Below are positions 13,590 through 23,870 of a DNA stretch of 64,000 nucleotides, piece after piece; the stretch's first letter is position 1; every line of letters starts with the position of its first letter. The stretch is from Ruminococcus sp. (lineage in GTDB: Bacteria > Bacillota_A > Clostridia > Oscillospirales > Ruminococcaceae): positions 1 through 64,000 of the forward strand of contig JAFXRZ010000008.1 of the NCBI GenBank assembly GCA_017536105.1, given 5' to 3'. A program made the position numbers and the translations under genes. The notes under the pieces were generated by a model. That model was not told the origin of the DNA, searched no databases, and saw nothing but the letters and a program-made list of their open reading frames with translations.

Positions 13590-13826
13590 TCAGTCATCGC
13601 TTGCTTCCGATTCAACGAATCTTACAACATCGCCGACAGTAACAAAATCTTCGAGCTGATCCTCGTCGATCTCTATGTCGTACTCGTCGCCGATAGCCAT
13701 TGCTACTTCCATGATATCGAGGGAATCAGCATTAAGATCGTCGGCAATGGAAGTCTCCATAGTTATGTCTTCCTTGGGATAATCCATCTGCTCGGCAATT
13801 ATCTCACAAACACGGTCAAAGATCAT
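13590..13826 (-). CDS. acpP: Acyl carrier protein
   Basis: This 78-residue acidic protein carries the phosphopantetheine attachment motif NADSLDIME with Ser35 as the modified residue. It carries growing acyl chains in type II fatty acid synthesis. The start ATG at 13826 follows AAGGAGG. It has a near-consensus promoter and its own terminator, so it is a single-gene unit; no fab genes lie beside it. A specialised acyl carrier in another pathway cannot be excluded, but nothing nearby suggests it. Confidence 0.92.
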   Translation of the reverse strand: MIFDRVCEIIAEQMDYPKEDITMETSIADDLNADSLDIMEVAMAIGDEYDIEIDEDQLEDFVTVGDVVRFVESEASDD

Positions 13827-13891
13827 AAATTCTCCTCCTTAGAAATGATCGTATTTTTTCAGCAAAGCCTTCGCTTTTCCTATGTGTATAT

Positions 13892-13920
13892 ATTATAGCG
13901 GTTCTTTTCGCTTTCGTCAA
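13892..13920 (-). promoter_or_regulatory. Promoter of acpP
   Basis: TTGACG (13915-13920), 17-nt spacer, TATAAT (13892-13897) on minus. It is divergent from the promoter at 13961-13989. Confidence 0.8.
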
Positions 13921-13960
13921 GTCCTTTTCAAAAAAATTTTCCCGAAGCCTTGTATAATGC

Positions 13961-13989
13961 TTGCACAGAGTCGGAAATTGTGTTATACT
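13961..13989 (+). promoter_or_regulatory. Promoter of the alpha/beta hydrolase operon
   Basis: TTGCAC (13961-13966), 17-nt spacer, TATACT (13984-13989), about 80 nt upstream of the start at 14070. Confidence 0.7.
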
Positions 13990-14069
13990 CGGATTATACG
14001 AGACGGCTGCAGGGCACGTAAGATCGACTGCACAGCCGCACATTTCACACAACGAAAGGAGAATATGAT

Positions 14070-14993
14070 ATGACTGAGTTCAAAGAATCCACCTTTAAAA
14101 GCCGCGACGGCGAACACGACATCTATTACTGCATCTGGCTGCCGGAGGGCGAGCCCAAGGGCATAGTGCAGATAGCACACGGTATGTGCGAGTATGTGGG
14201 AAGATACGACCGCTTTGCAAGGTTCCTAAATGACAACGGCTACATAGTCTGCGGCAACGACCACCTCGGACACGGCAGCACCGCAGAGCCCCAGGACCGC
14301 GGCTATTTTGCACCCAAGGACGGCTTTAAGACAGTTGTCCGCGATATGCACACCCTGACGACCCTCATGAAGAAGGAATATCCCGGGCTGCCGTATTTCC
14401 TTTTCGGACACAGCATGGGCAGCTTCCTTTCGAGAGCTTACTGCACATGGTTCGGCTCGGAGCTTGATGCGGCTGTGTTCTGCGGCACCAACGGCATAGT
14501 CAAGGGCTCGGAAGCTCTGATGGTCATGATAGATGCCGAAAAGTGCATATACGGAGACAGATACCGCAGCCGGAAGCTCACCGATCTGGTCTTCGGCGGT
14601 TACTGCAAGAAGATCGAGAACCCGAGGACATCCTCCGATTGGCTGACCCGGGACGACGACATCGTGGATATTTATATTCAGGACGAAAAGTGCGGATTCC
14701 TCTTCACCCTGAACGGCTTCGAGAACCTTGCAAGGATGATCTGGTTCATAAGCAACGAGAAGTGGTTCTCGACCCTCAGAAAAGACCTGCCTGTCTTTCT
14801 CATCGCAGGCGATGCCGACCCCGTGGGCAATTACGGCGAGGGAGTGAGAGATGTGTATAACAAGCTCATCTCCTACTGCTGTAACGCCAAGCTGAAGATA
14901 TACGAAGGCTGCCGCCACGAGCTCATAAACGAGATCAACAAGGAAGAGGTCTATGAGGACGTGCTGGACTTCTTCAACACATACCGCAACTGA
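14070..14993 (+). CDS. Alpha/beta hydrolase of the monoacylglycerol lipase (Hydrolase_4) type
   Basis: This 307-residue esterase/lipase-like enzyme is probably cytoplasmic, since no signal peptide is seen. The nucleophile elbow GHSMG places Ser115 as catalytic. The acid is likely in AGDADPVG (Asp248 or Asp250), and the His is His283 in CRHELINE. The oxyanion region QIAHGMCEYVGRYDRFA and CGNDHLGHGS are typical of serine aminopeptidase S33 / monoglyceride lipase relatives (YtpA, PldB). The start ATG follows AAAGGAG. The comM-like gene follows after 14 nt, so the two share a transcript. The substrate is not predictable. Confidence 0.88.
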   Translation: MTEFKESTFKSRDGEHDIYYCIWLPEGEPKGIVQIAHGMCEYVGRYDRFARFLNDNGYIVCGNDHLGHGSTAEPQDRGYFAPKDGFKTVVRDMHTLTTLMKKEYPGLPYFLFGHSMGSFLSRAYCTWFGSELDAAVFCGTNGIVKGSEALMVMIDAEKCIYGDRYRSRKLTDLVFGGYCKKIENPRTSSDWLTRDDDIVDIYIQDEKCGFLFTLNGFENLARMIWFISNEKWFSTLRKDLPVFLIAGDADPVGNYGEGVRDVYNKLISYCCNAKLKIYEGCRHELINEINKEEVYEDVLDFFNTYRN

Positions 14994-15007
14994 AAGGCGA
15001 ATAGTAT

Positions 15008-16534
15008 ATGTTTGCAAAAATAAACAGTCTCGGACTCCTCGGGCTCAATGCCTTTCCGGTGGAGGCGGAGATAGAATCGAGCAAGGGCATACAGAGCTTC
15101 GATATCGTGGGTCTTGCGGATGCTTCCGTCCGTGAGAGCCGGGAAAGGATACGTTCTGCTCTGCGTGAAAGCGGCATAAGATTCCCCACCGCCAAGATAA
15201 TGGTGAACCTTGCCCCTGCCGACAAGAAAAAATCAGGCTCCATGCACGACCTTGCCATAACCGTGGCTCTGCTGACGGTCATCGGTCTTGTGGAACCCTC
15301 CCAGACCGAAAGCGCACAGTTCATCGGAGAAGTGTCTTTAAGCGGAGAGATAAGGAGCGTTGCCGGAGTCCTGCCCATGACCATACTTGCCCAGAAGCTG
15401 GGCTTTAAAGAGATATATGTGCCCTTTGACAACGCACGGGAAGCCGCTGTTGTTGAGGGGATAAAGGTCTATGGGGTCGAAAGCGTTTCCCAGCTGGTGC
15501 TGCATTTCTCGGGCAAGGCTGTGATGATGCCTGCGATGCCAGCCGCAGACCGCGAACCCGATTATTTCGGAGCCCTTGATTTCAGAGACGTAAAAGGCCA
15601 GCAGGCTGCAAAGAAGGCTCTCGAGATAGCCGCAGCCGGAGGACACAACGCCCTGATGATAGGCTCTCCCGGCTCGGGCAAATCCATGCTCGCTAAGAGA
15701 ATGCCCTCGATCCTGCCGAAGATGACTTTCCAGGAATCCATCGAGACTACGAATATCCATTCCGTTGCAGGACTCCTTGACAAGGATCACCCTCTTGTTA
15801 CGGTGAGACCCTTCCGCTCACCTCACCACACCGTTTCGGCAGCAGGACTTTCCGGCGGAGGCTCAGTCCCGAGACCCGGAGAGATCTCCCTTGCCCACAA
15901 CGGTCTGCTGTTTCTGGACGAGCTTGCGGAATTCTCCCGTATCTCCCTGGAGATACTCAGACAGCCCCTCGAGGACAGGCAGGTGACTATCTCCCGAGTT
16001 GCGGGAAGCGTCACCTATCCCTGCTCTTTCATGCTGATAGCTGCGATGAACCCCTGTCCCTGCGGCTACTACGGACACCCCACAAAGCAGTGCATCTGCA
16101 ACCCGAAGAACGTCAAGACCTATCTCTCGAAGATAAGCGGCCCTCTGCTGGACAGGTTCGATATCCATGTTGAAGTGGCTCCTGTGGAGTTTTCGGACCT
16201 TGCCTCAAAGCAGGAAGAAGAAAGCTCGGAGGAGATAAGAAAGCGTGTCCAGTCGGCAAGAGACATACAGACCGAACGTTTCCGCGGAACGGACATAACC
16301 TGCAACGCCCGGATAACCAGCGAGCTTTTGCAGAAATGCTGTCCAATGAACGACAAGGCGGAGCAGCTGCTGAAAAGAGTGTTCGAGAGCCTTGGGCTTT
16401 CGGCGAGAGCCTACGACCGCATCCTCAAAGTTGCGCGCACCTGCGCCGACATGAAGGGCAGCGAGGTCATAACCGAGGAGCATATTGCCCAGGCTGTGCA
16501 GTACCGCAGCCTCGACAGAAAATACTGGAACTGA
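15008..16534 (+). CDS. comM: YifB/ComM-family Mg-chelatase-like AAA+ ATPase
   Basis: This 508-residue protein belongs to the family of the branch-migration helicase ComM, known from natural transformation in Gram-negative bacteria. The N-terminal half is the Lon-protease-like ChlI domain (VNLAPADKKKSGSMHDLA region). The AAA+ core has Walker A GSPGSGKSM, Walker B LLFLDELAEF, and a sensor region. A cysteine cluster CPCGYYGHPTKQCIC may bind zinc. The C-terminal helical domain ends ARTCADMKGSEVITEEHI. The start ATG follows AAAGGCG and lies 14 nt after the hydrolase stop. No dprA neighbour is present in the window. Confidence 0.92.
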   Translation: MFAKINSLGLLGLNAFPVEAEIESSKGIQSFDIVGLADASVRESRERIRSALRESGIRFPTAKIMVNLAPADKKKSGSMHDLAITVALLTVIGLVEPSQTESAQFIGEVSLSGEIRSVAGVLPMTILAQKLGFKEIYVPFDNAREAAVVEGIKVYGVESVSQLVLHFSGKAVMMPAMPAADREPDYFGALDFRDVKGQQAAKKALEIAAAGGHNALMIGSPGSGKSMLAKRMPSILPKMTFQESIETTNIHSVAGLLDKDHPLVTVRPFRSPHHTVSAAGLSGGGSVPRPGEISLAHNGLLFLDELAEFSRISLEILRQPLEDRQVTISRVAGSVTYPCSFMLIAAMNPCPCGYYGHPTKQCICNPKNVKTYLSKISGPLLDRFDIHVEVAPVEFSDLASKQEEESSEEIRKRVQSARDIQTERFRGTDITCNARITSELLQKCCPMNDKAEQLLKRVFESLGLSARAYDRILKVARTCADMKGSEVITEEHIAQAVQYRSLDRKYWN

Positions 16535-16570
16535 CAGCCTCTGCCGGCTGAAAATTGGCGGTGAAAAGCA

Positions 16571-17647
16571 ATGGAGCGCAGGCATTATATTGACGATCTC
16601 AGGTGGATAACGCTCCTTGTGCTTATCCCCTATCACGCGGCTCAGGCTTGGAACACCTGGGACGAGCCCAATTATATCATGTTCAGCGGCAGCAGGGCAG
16701 TAAGCAGCATCATCGTGTTTTTCAGCCCCTTCTTCATGCCGGTGCTTTTCGTGCTGGCAGGAGTCGGCACGAGCTTCGCCTTCAAAAAGCGAAGCAAAAA
16801 AGAATACCTCGCCGAAAGAGCAAAAAAGCTCCTCATTCCCTTTGCTTTCGGAACGCTTCTGCTGATGCCGGTGATGACCTGCATCGCCGATCGCTATAAC
16901 TATTCCTACAGCGGCGGTTTTTTTCGCCACTACAAAATTTTCTTCACGAAGTTTACAGACCTCACAGGTGCCGACGGCGGCTTCTCGGTAGGGCAGTTCT
17001 GGTTCCTGCTGTATCTGTTCGTCATCTCGCTGATAGGAGTTGTGCTGATACCCCTGCTGGAAAAAGTCCTCCCGAAAAGAGAGAAGCCTGTCCCGCTATG
17101 GCTCATGCTCCTTCTCGGAGTTCCGCTGCCGCTGCTCAGCGAAGTGCTTTCTGTGGGAGGGAAGAGCCTTGCGGAATATCTCTATCTTTTCCTGATCGGT
17201 TACTTCGTCTTCTCCGACGACAGGGCAGTGCAGCAAGCCGAAAAATACTGCCCCGTACTCTTTCCCGTCGGTATAGCAGCCTCGGTGCTGGATGTCTGGC
17301 TTTTCCTCTGGTCGGATACAAAGCACGACCTGCTGAACACAGCCGCGAAATTCGCCGCCGAGTGGGTGATGATAATAGCGCTGCTCGGCCTTGCAAAAAA
17401 ATGCTTCGGCTTTACAGGCAAGGTTGCCGGCTATTTCAAATCGAGATCATTCCTGCTCTATATCTACCATTTTATATGGGTGGTGCTGGCGGAATTCCTG
17501 CTCTGCAAAGCGTTCAGTCAGACAGCTGTGCTCTATACGCTGACAGTCCTGTCGGCCTATATCGTAACATTCATCTGCTGCGAGATAAGCATAAGGATAC
17601 CGCTCCTGTGCTTCCTGACAGGAACAAAAAACAAACCGAAGAAATGA
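16571..17647 (+). CDS. Acyltransferase 3 family integral membrane protein
   Basis: This 358-residue protein has about ten membrane helices. The N-terminus RRHYIDDLRWITLLVLIPYH, with a conserved Arg and His after the first helix, is the hallmark of acyltransferase-3 (OafA/MdoC-like) enzymes that transfer acyl groups to cell-surface glycans. The PFFMPVLFVLAGVG segment and the C-terminal helices fit. No SGNH domain is attached. The acceptor is unknown. It is the third gene of the operon with the hydrolase and the comM-like gene (36-nt gap, weak ribosome site) and ends at a clear terminator. Confidence 0.85.
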   Translation: MERRHYIDDLRWITLLVLIPYHAAQAWNTWDEPNYIMFSGSRAVSSIIVFFSPFFMPVLFVLAGVGTSFAFKKRSKKEYLAERAKKLLIPFAFGTLLLMPVMTCIADRYNYSYSGGFFRHYKIFFTKFTDLTGADGGFSVGQFWFLLYLFVISLIGVVLIPLLEKVLPKREKPVPLWLMLLLGVPLPLLSEVLSVGGKSLAEYLYLFLIGYFVFSDDRAVQQAEKYCPVLFPVGIAASVLDVWLFLWSDTKHDLLNTAAKFAAEWVMIIALLGLAKKCFGFTGKVAGYFKSRSFLLYIYHFIWVVLAEFLLCKAFSQTAVLYTLTVLSAYIVTFICCEISIRIPLLCFLTGTKNKPKK

Positions 17648-17679
17648 AAAAAGCCCGAGACATTCCCGGGCTTTTATTT
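17648..17679 (+). terminator. Terminator after the acyltransferase gene
   Basis: Stem AAAAAGCCCGAG / CCCGGGCTTTTAT with a 5-nt loop, then a T-rich run. Confidence 0.85.
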
Positions 17680-17697
17680 GTTCCTCTATGCCTCACC

Positions 17698-17983
17698 GCA
17701 AACGATAGTTTATCTTACATCCTGCTTGATCTACTGGGGAAAACCTTTCTGAAGAAAGGTTATTCCCCAGACCCCTTTCCAAAGACTTTAAATGCTTTTT
17801 GGCGAGGGGTATCCAAGTTTTATAAGGGCATCTGAAGTTCGACATTTCTGCTTTTTCTGTGGATAGATATACCCCTCGCCAAAAAGAGTTAAAAGTTTTA
17901 GTGAGGGGGTTTGGGGGATGACCCTTTTTCAAAAGGGTCTCCCCCAACAGCCCAAGCAGAAGGCAGGGTAAACTGTTGTTTGC
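17698..17983. repeat. 286-bp element with about 115-bp imperfect inverted arms
   Basis: The left arm (17698-17812) begins GCAAACGATAGTTTA and ends TTTTTGGCGAGGGGTAT. The right arm (17869-17983) is its imperfect reverse complement, with near-perfect pairing over the innermost 17 bases. Each arm also contains a small hairpin (AACCTTTCTGAAGAAAGGTT on the left, ACCCTTTTTCAAAAGGGT on the right). The 56-bp loop has no coding frame of note. A partial relative occurs at 24468-24497. If transcribed, the whole element folds into one long hairpin; it also sits where gpmI transcription should end. Confidence 0.85.
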
Positions 17984-18000
17984 AGCGAAACACAGCGGGA

Positions 18001-19587
<1,587 letters not shown>

Positions 19588-19682
19588 AATACATTGTCCT
19601 TTCTATATCTGTCCGCGGTGTTCCGCAAACATTCGGGGGGGAATGCTGAGATACAGGCTGAAAGAAGCCGGCTTTTTGTGTT

Positions 19683-20156
19683 TCATTGTCTGTATTCCAG
19701 CAGTTTGGCAGCAAATTCTGCGGTTTCACCGTCAGTGGTATTGTATGTTTCACCGTTGATAGAAACATAGCTGCCGTTCTTGCTTGCAATATAGATATCA
19801 AGCTCGCATTTGCTTTTATCAATGTTGTTCGGAACAATACTTTCGCTGTCGATTACCAGAAGCTCAATATAGTCGCCTTTTGACGCTTCCGAAGGGTCTT
19901 CTGCCACAGGAGAATACTTTTCCTTTACAGCAGTACAGAAATCCTCTGCCGTTCCAACAAGTTCCTTGTCTTCGAGAACGACGCCTTTAGAAAAAGTATT
20001 GTCATCCATATAGAGAACACATTGCTTTTCTGAAATCTGTGTCTGTTCCGATTCCACTTCAGAAAAAGCAGGGGTGGAGCTTTTTGTATCTGACGAAGAA
20101 GCGTTTCCGCAAGAGGTCAGAAGAAGGAGCGATAAAAGTATAGGTATCTTTTTCAT
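19683..20156 (-). CDS. Small secreted lipoprotein of unknown function
   Basis: This protein has 157 residues from the ATG at 20156; the frame opens 8 codons earlier, but AAAGG lies just before this ATG. The signal peptide MKKIPILLSLLLLTSCGN has lipobox LTSC with Cys16 lipidated. A Ser/Thr/Glu-rich linker is followed by a domain of about 110 residues with no recognised motif. It begins 13 nt after the tpiA stop, so it is embedded in the glycolytic operon between tpiA and gpmI. Its role there is not evident. Confidence 0.8.
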   Translation of the reverse strand: MKKIPILLSLLLLTSCGNASSSDTKSSTPAFSEVESEQTQISEKQCVLYMDDNTFSKGVVLEDKELVGTAEDFCTAVKEKYSPVAEDPSEASKGDYIELLVIDSESIVPNNIDKSKCELDIYIASKNGSYVSINGETYNTTDGETAEFAAKLLEYRQ

Positions 20157-20169
20157 AATAACCTTTATT

Positions 20170-20946
20170 TCAGCCTTCAACAGCTGCCTGAACGATAACG
20201 TTGAAGTCGGGAGCCTTCAGGGAAGCGCCGCCGATAAGACCGCCGTCGATGTTGGGCTTTGCAAGAAGCTCTGCTGCGTTGCCGGCGTTCATGGAACCGC
20301 CGTACTGTATGGTAACAGCCTCAGCCGTAGCCTCGTCATAGAGCTTGGCAAGCTGTGCGCGGATGAATGCGCAAACTTCCTCTGCCTGCTCGGGAGTTGC
20401 GGTAAGACCTGTGCCGATAGCCCATACAGGCTCGTAAGCGATAACGATGTTCTTTACCTGCTCGGCAGTTACGTCCCAGAGATCGAGCTTGATCTGACGG
20501 GCGATAACTTCCTCGGTGATATTGCACTGACGCTCCCACTTGAGCTCACCGACGCAAACGATGGGCTTGAGGCCGGCGTTCAGAGCTGCAAGAGTTCTCT
20601 TGTTTACAGTCTCGTCTGTCTCGCCGAAATACTGTCTTCTCTCGCTGTGTCCGATGATAACGTACTCAACGCCTACCTCTACCAGCATATCAGCCGAGAT
20701 CTCGCCGGTGAAAGCGCCGCTCTTCTCGAAGTGAACGTTCTCGGCTCCTACCTTAACGTTCGAGCCTGCGGTAGCATTTACTGCTGTTTCAAGATTTGTG
20801 AAAGGAACGCAGGTGATAACTTCCACCTTGCCCTCAGCGTTAGCGACCAGGGGCTTGATAGCCTCGATGAGCTCCTTAGCCTCGGGTCTGGTCTTGTTCA
20901 TTTTCCAGTTGCCGGCGATTATTGCCTTTCTGACGTCTTTTTTCAT
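20170..20946 (-). CDS. tpiA: Triosephosphate isomerase
   Basis: This glycolytic enzyme interconverts dihydroxyacetone phosphate and glyceraldehyde 3-phosphate. It is 258 residues. Catalytic residues are visible: Lys15 in GNWKMN, His in IIGHSERRQYFGE, Glu in AYEPVWAIGTG, and the phosphate-binding GGSMNAGNAAELL / GGLIGGASL loops. The start ATG follows AAAGGAG. Upstream is a membrane protein gene and downstream a lipoprotein gene, both apparently in the same operon. Confidence 0.98.
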   Translation of the reverse strand: MKKDVRKAIIAGNWKMNKTRPEAKELIEAIKPLVANAEGKVEVITCVPFTNLETAVNATAGSNVKVGAENVHFEKSGAFTGEISADMLVEVGVEYVIIGHSERRQYFGETDETVNKRTLAALNAGLKPIVCVGELKWERQCNITEEVIARQIKLDLWDVTAEQVKNIVIAYEPVWAIGTGLTATPEQAEEVCAFIRAQLAKLYDEATAEAVTIQYGGSMNAGNAAELLAKPNIDGGLIGGASLKAPDFNVIVQAAVEG

Positions 20947-20988
20947 TGTTACTACTCCTTTATTTCTAAATTGGACTTTGCTTCAATA

Positions 20989-21561
20989 TTATTTTGACAG
21001 CCCGTCGATAAACACGAAGATGCCGATGCCCAGCACCATAAGCCCTATCCCCGTAAGGGTTATGCCCGCGGAGCTCTTGCCCTCGGGCTCGGGCTCTTCG
21101 GTCTCGGCTGTTTCCGGCTGCTCTTCGGGGTCTTCGTCGTCGAGGAAGAAATCCGTGGGGTCCTCTTCGTTGTAGCGTATCCGGACTTTGTCGCCGCTAT
21201 TTCCGCTGCCGAGGATCCACTCGGTATAGACCGTGTCTCCCGCTTCGTACCTCAGGCGTATCTCGCTTATCAGCTTCTCCTTGCCTTCTCCCGAGAGATC
21301 GGGCATAGGCGTCGAACGCTGTCCGAGGACTTCCGCCTCGGCTGCGGTGTAGTCGTCTTTTTCATCGACTACCACAGTTTCGTCAACATGGAAGCTGTAC
21401 CCTCGCATGAGCTTTATCCCGACATATATAATTGCTATGCCCACAAGAGCAAGCACGATGCCGATGACAGCCATATAGTCGGAGAAAAACCCTGCCTTGG
21501 AGATAGCAGTGCCTTCTTCTTCCTCTTCCGCAAGTATCTGCACAAGCTGCAATAGATCCAT
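20989..21561 (-). CDS. Two-helix membrane protein of unknown function
   Basis: This protein has 190 residues counted from ATG 21561, which follows GGTGAG closely; a TTG at 21573 is also possible. One helix lies at about residues 30-52 and a second at about 167-187, near the C-terminus. The middle is acidic (DDEDPEEQPETAETEEPEPE). No family is recognised. It is placed between pgk and tpiA on the same strand (84 nt after pgk, 42 nt before tpiA), so it is likely co-transcribed with glycolytic genes. Confidence 0.7.
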   Translation of the reverse strand: MDLLQLVQILAEEEEEGTAISKAGFFSDYMAVIGIVLALVGIAIIYVGIKLMRGYSFHVDETVVVDEKDDYTAAEAEVLGQRSTPMPDLSGEGKEKLISEIRLRYEAGDTVYTEWILGSGNSGDKVRIRYNEEDPTDFFLDDEDPEEQPETAETEEPEPEGKSSAGITLTGIGLMVLGIGIFVFIDGLSK

Positions 21562-21645
21562 TTTACTCACCAAAACATAACAGGGCAGACTGCAAACAGC
21601 CTGCCCCGCAAATTTTCTGCTTCAGGGGCAGAGATCGTACCCCGA

Positions 21646-22866
21646 TCACTTATCGGCGATAACGTCGATGCCGGGAAGCACCTTGCCCTCGAGATATTCA
21701 AGAGAAGCTCCGCCGCCGGTGGAGATGTGGCTCATCTTGTCCGAGAAGCCAAGCTGGATAACAGCTGCTGCGCTGTCGCCTCCGCCGATGATCGTTGTAG
21801 CGTCGGTATCGGCAAGGCTCTTTGCAACTGCGATAGTGCCCTTTGCAAGTATCGGGTTCTCGAAAACGCCCATAGGTCCGTTCCAAACTACGGTCTTAGC
21901 GCTCTTGACAGCCTCGGCATAGAGCTCTGCTGTCTTTGTGCCGATGTCGAGTCCCATCATATCGGCAGGGATCTTGTCGGAATCAACAACGGAAACCTCG
22001 ATCTCAGCGTCGATAGGATCAGGGAAGGACTTGGCTATAGTAGTGTCAACAGGGAGGAGCAGCTTCTTGCCGGCTGCTGCTGCCTTTTCGATCATTTCCT
22101 TGCAGTAGTCGATCTTGGTGTCATCCACCAGCGATGTGCCGACTTCCTTGCCCTGAGCCTTCAGGAAGGTGTAAGCCATGCCGCCGCCGATGATGAGCGT
22201 GTCGCACTTCTCGATGAGGTTGTTGATAACGTTGAGCTTGTCAGCGACCTTTGCACCGCCGAGGATAGCAACGAAGGGACGTACCGGATCCTCAACAGCG
22301 TTGCCGAGGAAGTTGATCTCCTTCTGCATCAGGTAACCTACTGCGGTCTCCTTAACGAACTTTGTAACGCCGGCTGTGGAAGCGTGAGCTCTGTGAGCCG
22401 AACCGAAAGCGTCCATAACGAAAACTTCACCGTCAACGAGCTCTGCAAGCTCCTTTGCGAAATCCTCGCCGTTCTTGGTCTCTTCAGCTCCGCGGAATCT
22501 GGTGTTCTCAAGAACAACTATATCGCCCTCAGCCATTTCTGCAACAGCCTTCTTTGCGTTGTCGCCTACAACTGTATCGTCAGCTGCGAATGTTACCTTT
22601 GCGCTTACCAGCTCTGCAAGTCTTGCAGCAGCCGGTGCCAGCGAGAACTTAGCCTCGGGGCCGTTCTTGGGCTTGCCGAGATGCGAGCAGAGAACTACCT
22701 TGCCGCCGTCAGCAACAAGCTTATTGATAGTGGGCAGAGCCGCTGTGATACGGTTATCGTTAGTGATAACGCCGTCCTTGAGCGGAACGTTGAAGTCAAC
22801 TCTTACGAGAACCTTCTTGCCCTTTACGTTAATGTCGTCAACCGAAACCTTGTTTAATCCTGCCAT
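21646..22866 (-). CDS. pgk: Phosphoglycerate kinase
   Basis: This ATP-generating glycolytic enzyme is 406 residues. Motifs seen are the N-terminal substrate-binding [15 protein letters not shown], the N-domain [30 protein letters not shown], the nucleotide-binding [11 protein letters not shown], and GGGDSAAAV. The start ATG is preceded by GAGAGGA. It is the first gene of the operon and has a consensus promoter at 22923-22951. No gapA is adjacent. Confidence 0.98.
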   Translation of the reverse strand: MAGLNKVSVDDINVKGKKVLVRVDFNVPLKDGVITNDNRITAALPTINKLVADGGKVVLCSHLGKPKNGPEAKFSLAPAAARLAELVSAKVTFAADDTVVGDNAKKAVAEMAEGDIVVLENTRFRGAEETKNGEDFAKELAELVDGEVFVMDAFGSAHRAHASTAGVTKFVKETAVGYLMQKEINFLGNAVEDPVRPFVAILGGAKVADKLNVINNLIEKCDTLIIGGGMAYTFLKAQGKEVGTSLVDDTKIDYCKEMIEKAAAAGKKLLLPVDTTIAKSFPDPIDAEIEVSVVDSDKIPADMMGLDIGTKTAELYAEAVKSAKTVVWNGPMGVFENPILAKGTIAVAKSLADTDATTIIGGGDSAAAVIQLGFSDKMSHISTGGGASLEYLEGKVLPGIDVIADK

Positions 22867-22922
22867 GATCGTGACATCCTCTCATTATTATTTGGTAGCC
22901 GCTTTCTGCGACCCATACATAT

Positions 22923-22951
22923 ATTATATAATATGTGTATTTAAAAATCAA
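22923..22951 (-). promoter_or_regulatory. Promoter of the pgk-tpiA-gpmI operon
   Basis: Minus-strand TTGATT (22946-22951), 17-nt spacer, TATAAT (22923-22928). Confidence 0.8.
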
Positions 22952-22986
22952 TAGCAGAAAGAAAATATTAAGATTTATTTCTCATA

Positions 22987-23015
22987 TTTACAAAACCGGC
23001 GGTTTGTGGTATAAT
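22987..23015 (+). promoter_or_regulatory. Extended -10 promoter of the flavin reductase-rubredoxin gene
   Basis: TTTACA (22987-22992), 17-nt spacer, and TGG just before TATAAT (23010-23015). Confidence 0.8.
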
Positions 23016-23068
23016 AGTACTGACATCGGCACACCGTGCCCCAAAACAGACCAAAGGAGGAATAATCT

Positions 23069-23848
23069 ATGGCAAACGACCCTATGTTCAGCATCACCTA
23101 CGGCCTCTATGTCGTCACAGCCTGTGAGGACGGCAGGGATAACGGCTGCATCACCAACACCCTCGGCCAGGTGACCAGCACTCCCAACTGTGTGAGCCTG
23201 ACCGTAAACAAGGCTAACCTGACCCACGATATGATCGCTTCAAGCGGACGTTTTACTGCCTCGATCATCAGCCGCGAAGCCGATTTCGAGCTTTTCAAGC
23301 GCTTCGGCTTCCAGTCGGGACGTGATGCCGACAAGTTCGACGGCTTCTCCGAGACCAAGCGTGTCCAAAACGGCACTCTTGCCGTCACTGCCGGCACCAA
23401 CGCCTTCATCAGCGCTGATGTTATAAAGAGCATCGACCTCGGCACCCACACTATGTTTATAGCAAGCGTTACCGAGACGGCTATGCTCAATGCTGCACGC
23501 TCGGCGGATTACAGCTACTATCTCGAGAACATAAAGCCCAAGCCCAAGGAAGTCGGCACTACTCCGGAAGGCCAGACGATCTGGCGCTGCATGATCTGCG
23601 GCTACGAATACGTCGGCGAAGAGCTGCCCGAAGATTTTATCTGTCCTTTGTGCAAGCATCCGGCCTCGGATTTCGAGAAGGTAGTTCCCGGTGCTGCGGC
23701 CGCTGCTGCCGGAGTTGCGAAGAGCGGAGAGATCATCTGGCGTTGCACGATCTGCGGATACGAATATGTTGGAGAAGAGCTGCCGGAGGACTTCATTTGT
23801 CCTATCTGCGGCGTTGACGCGACCAATTTTGAAAAAACTGAGCGGTAA
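23069..23848 (+). CDS. Flavin reductase-like protein with two C-terminal rubredoxin-like domains
   Basis: This protein has 259 residues. The first 150 or so form an FMN-binding flavin-reductase-like domain (split beta-barrel), with MFSITYGLYVVTA, CITNTLGQVTSTPN and SREADFELFKRFGFQSG recognisable. Two rubredoxin-like modules follow, each with two CxxC pairs (WRCMICGYEYVGEELPEDF..CPLC and WRCTICGYEYVGEELPEDF..CPIC), joined by an Ala-rich linker. Each is shorter between the Cys pairs than classical rubredoxin and resembles the rubrerythrin type. The architecture recalls high-molecular-weight rubredoxin (Hrb), a partner of flavodiiron NO/O2 reductases in acetogens, but with the rubredoxin domain duplicated. 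The start ATG follows AAAGGAGGA. No flavodiiron gene is in the window. Confidence 0.9.
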   Translation: MANDPMFSITYGLYVVTACEDGRDNGCITNTLGQVTSTPNCVSLTVNKANLTHDMIASSGRFTASIISREADFELFKRFGFQSGRDADKFDGFSETKRVQNGTLAVTAGTNAFISADVIKSIDLGTHTMFIASVTETAMLNAARSADYSYYLENIKPKPKEVGTTPEGQTIWRCMICGYEYVGEELPEDFICPLCKHPASDFEKVVPGAAAAAAGVAKSGEIIWRCTICGYEYVGEELPEDFICPICGVDATNFEKTER

Positions 23849-23870
23849 GGCTCGGAAGGAGACATAGAAA

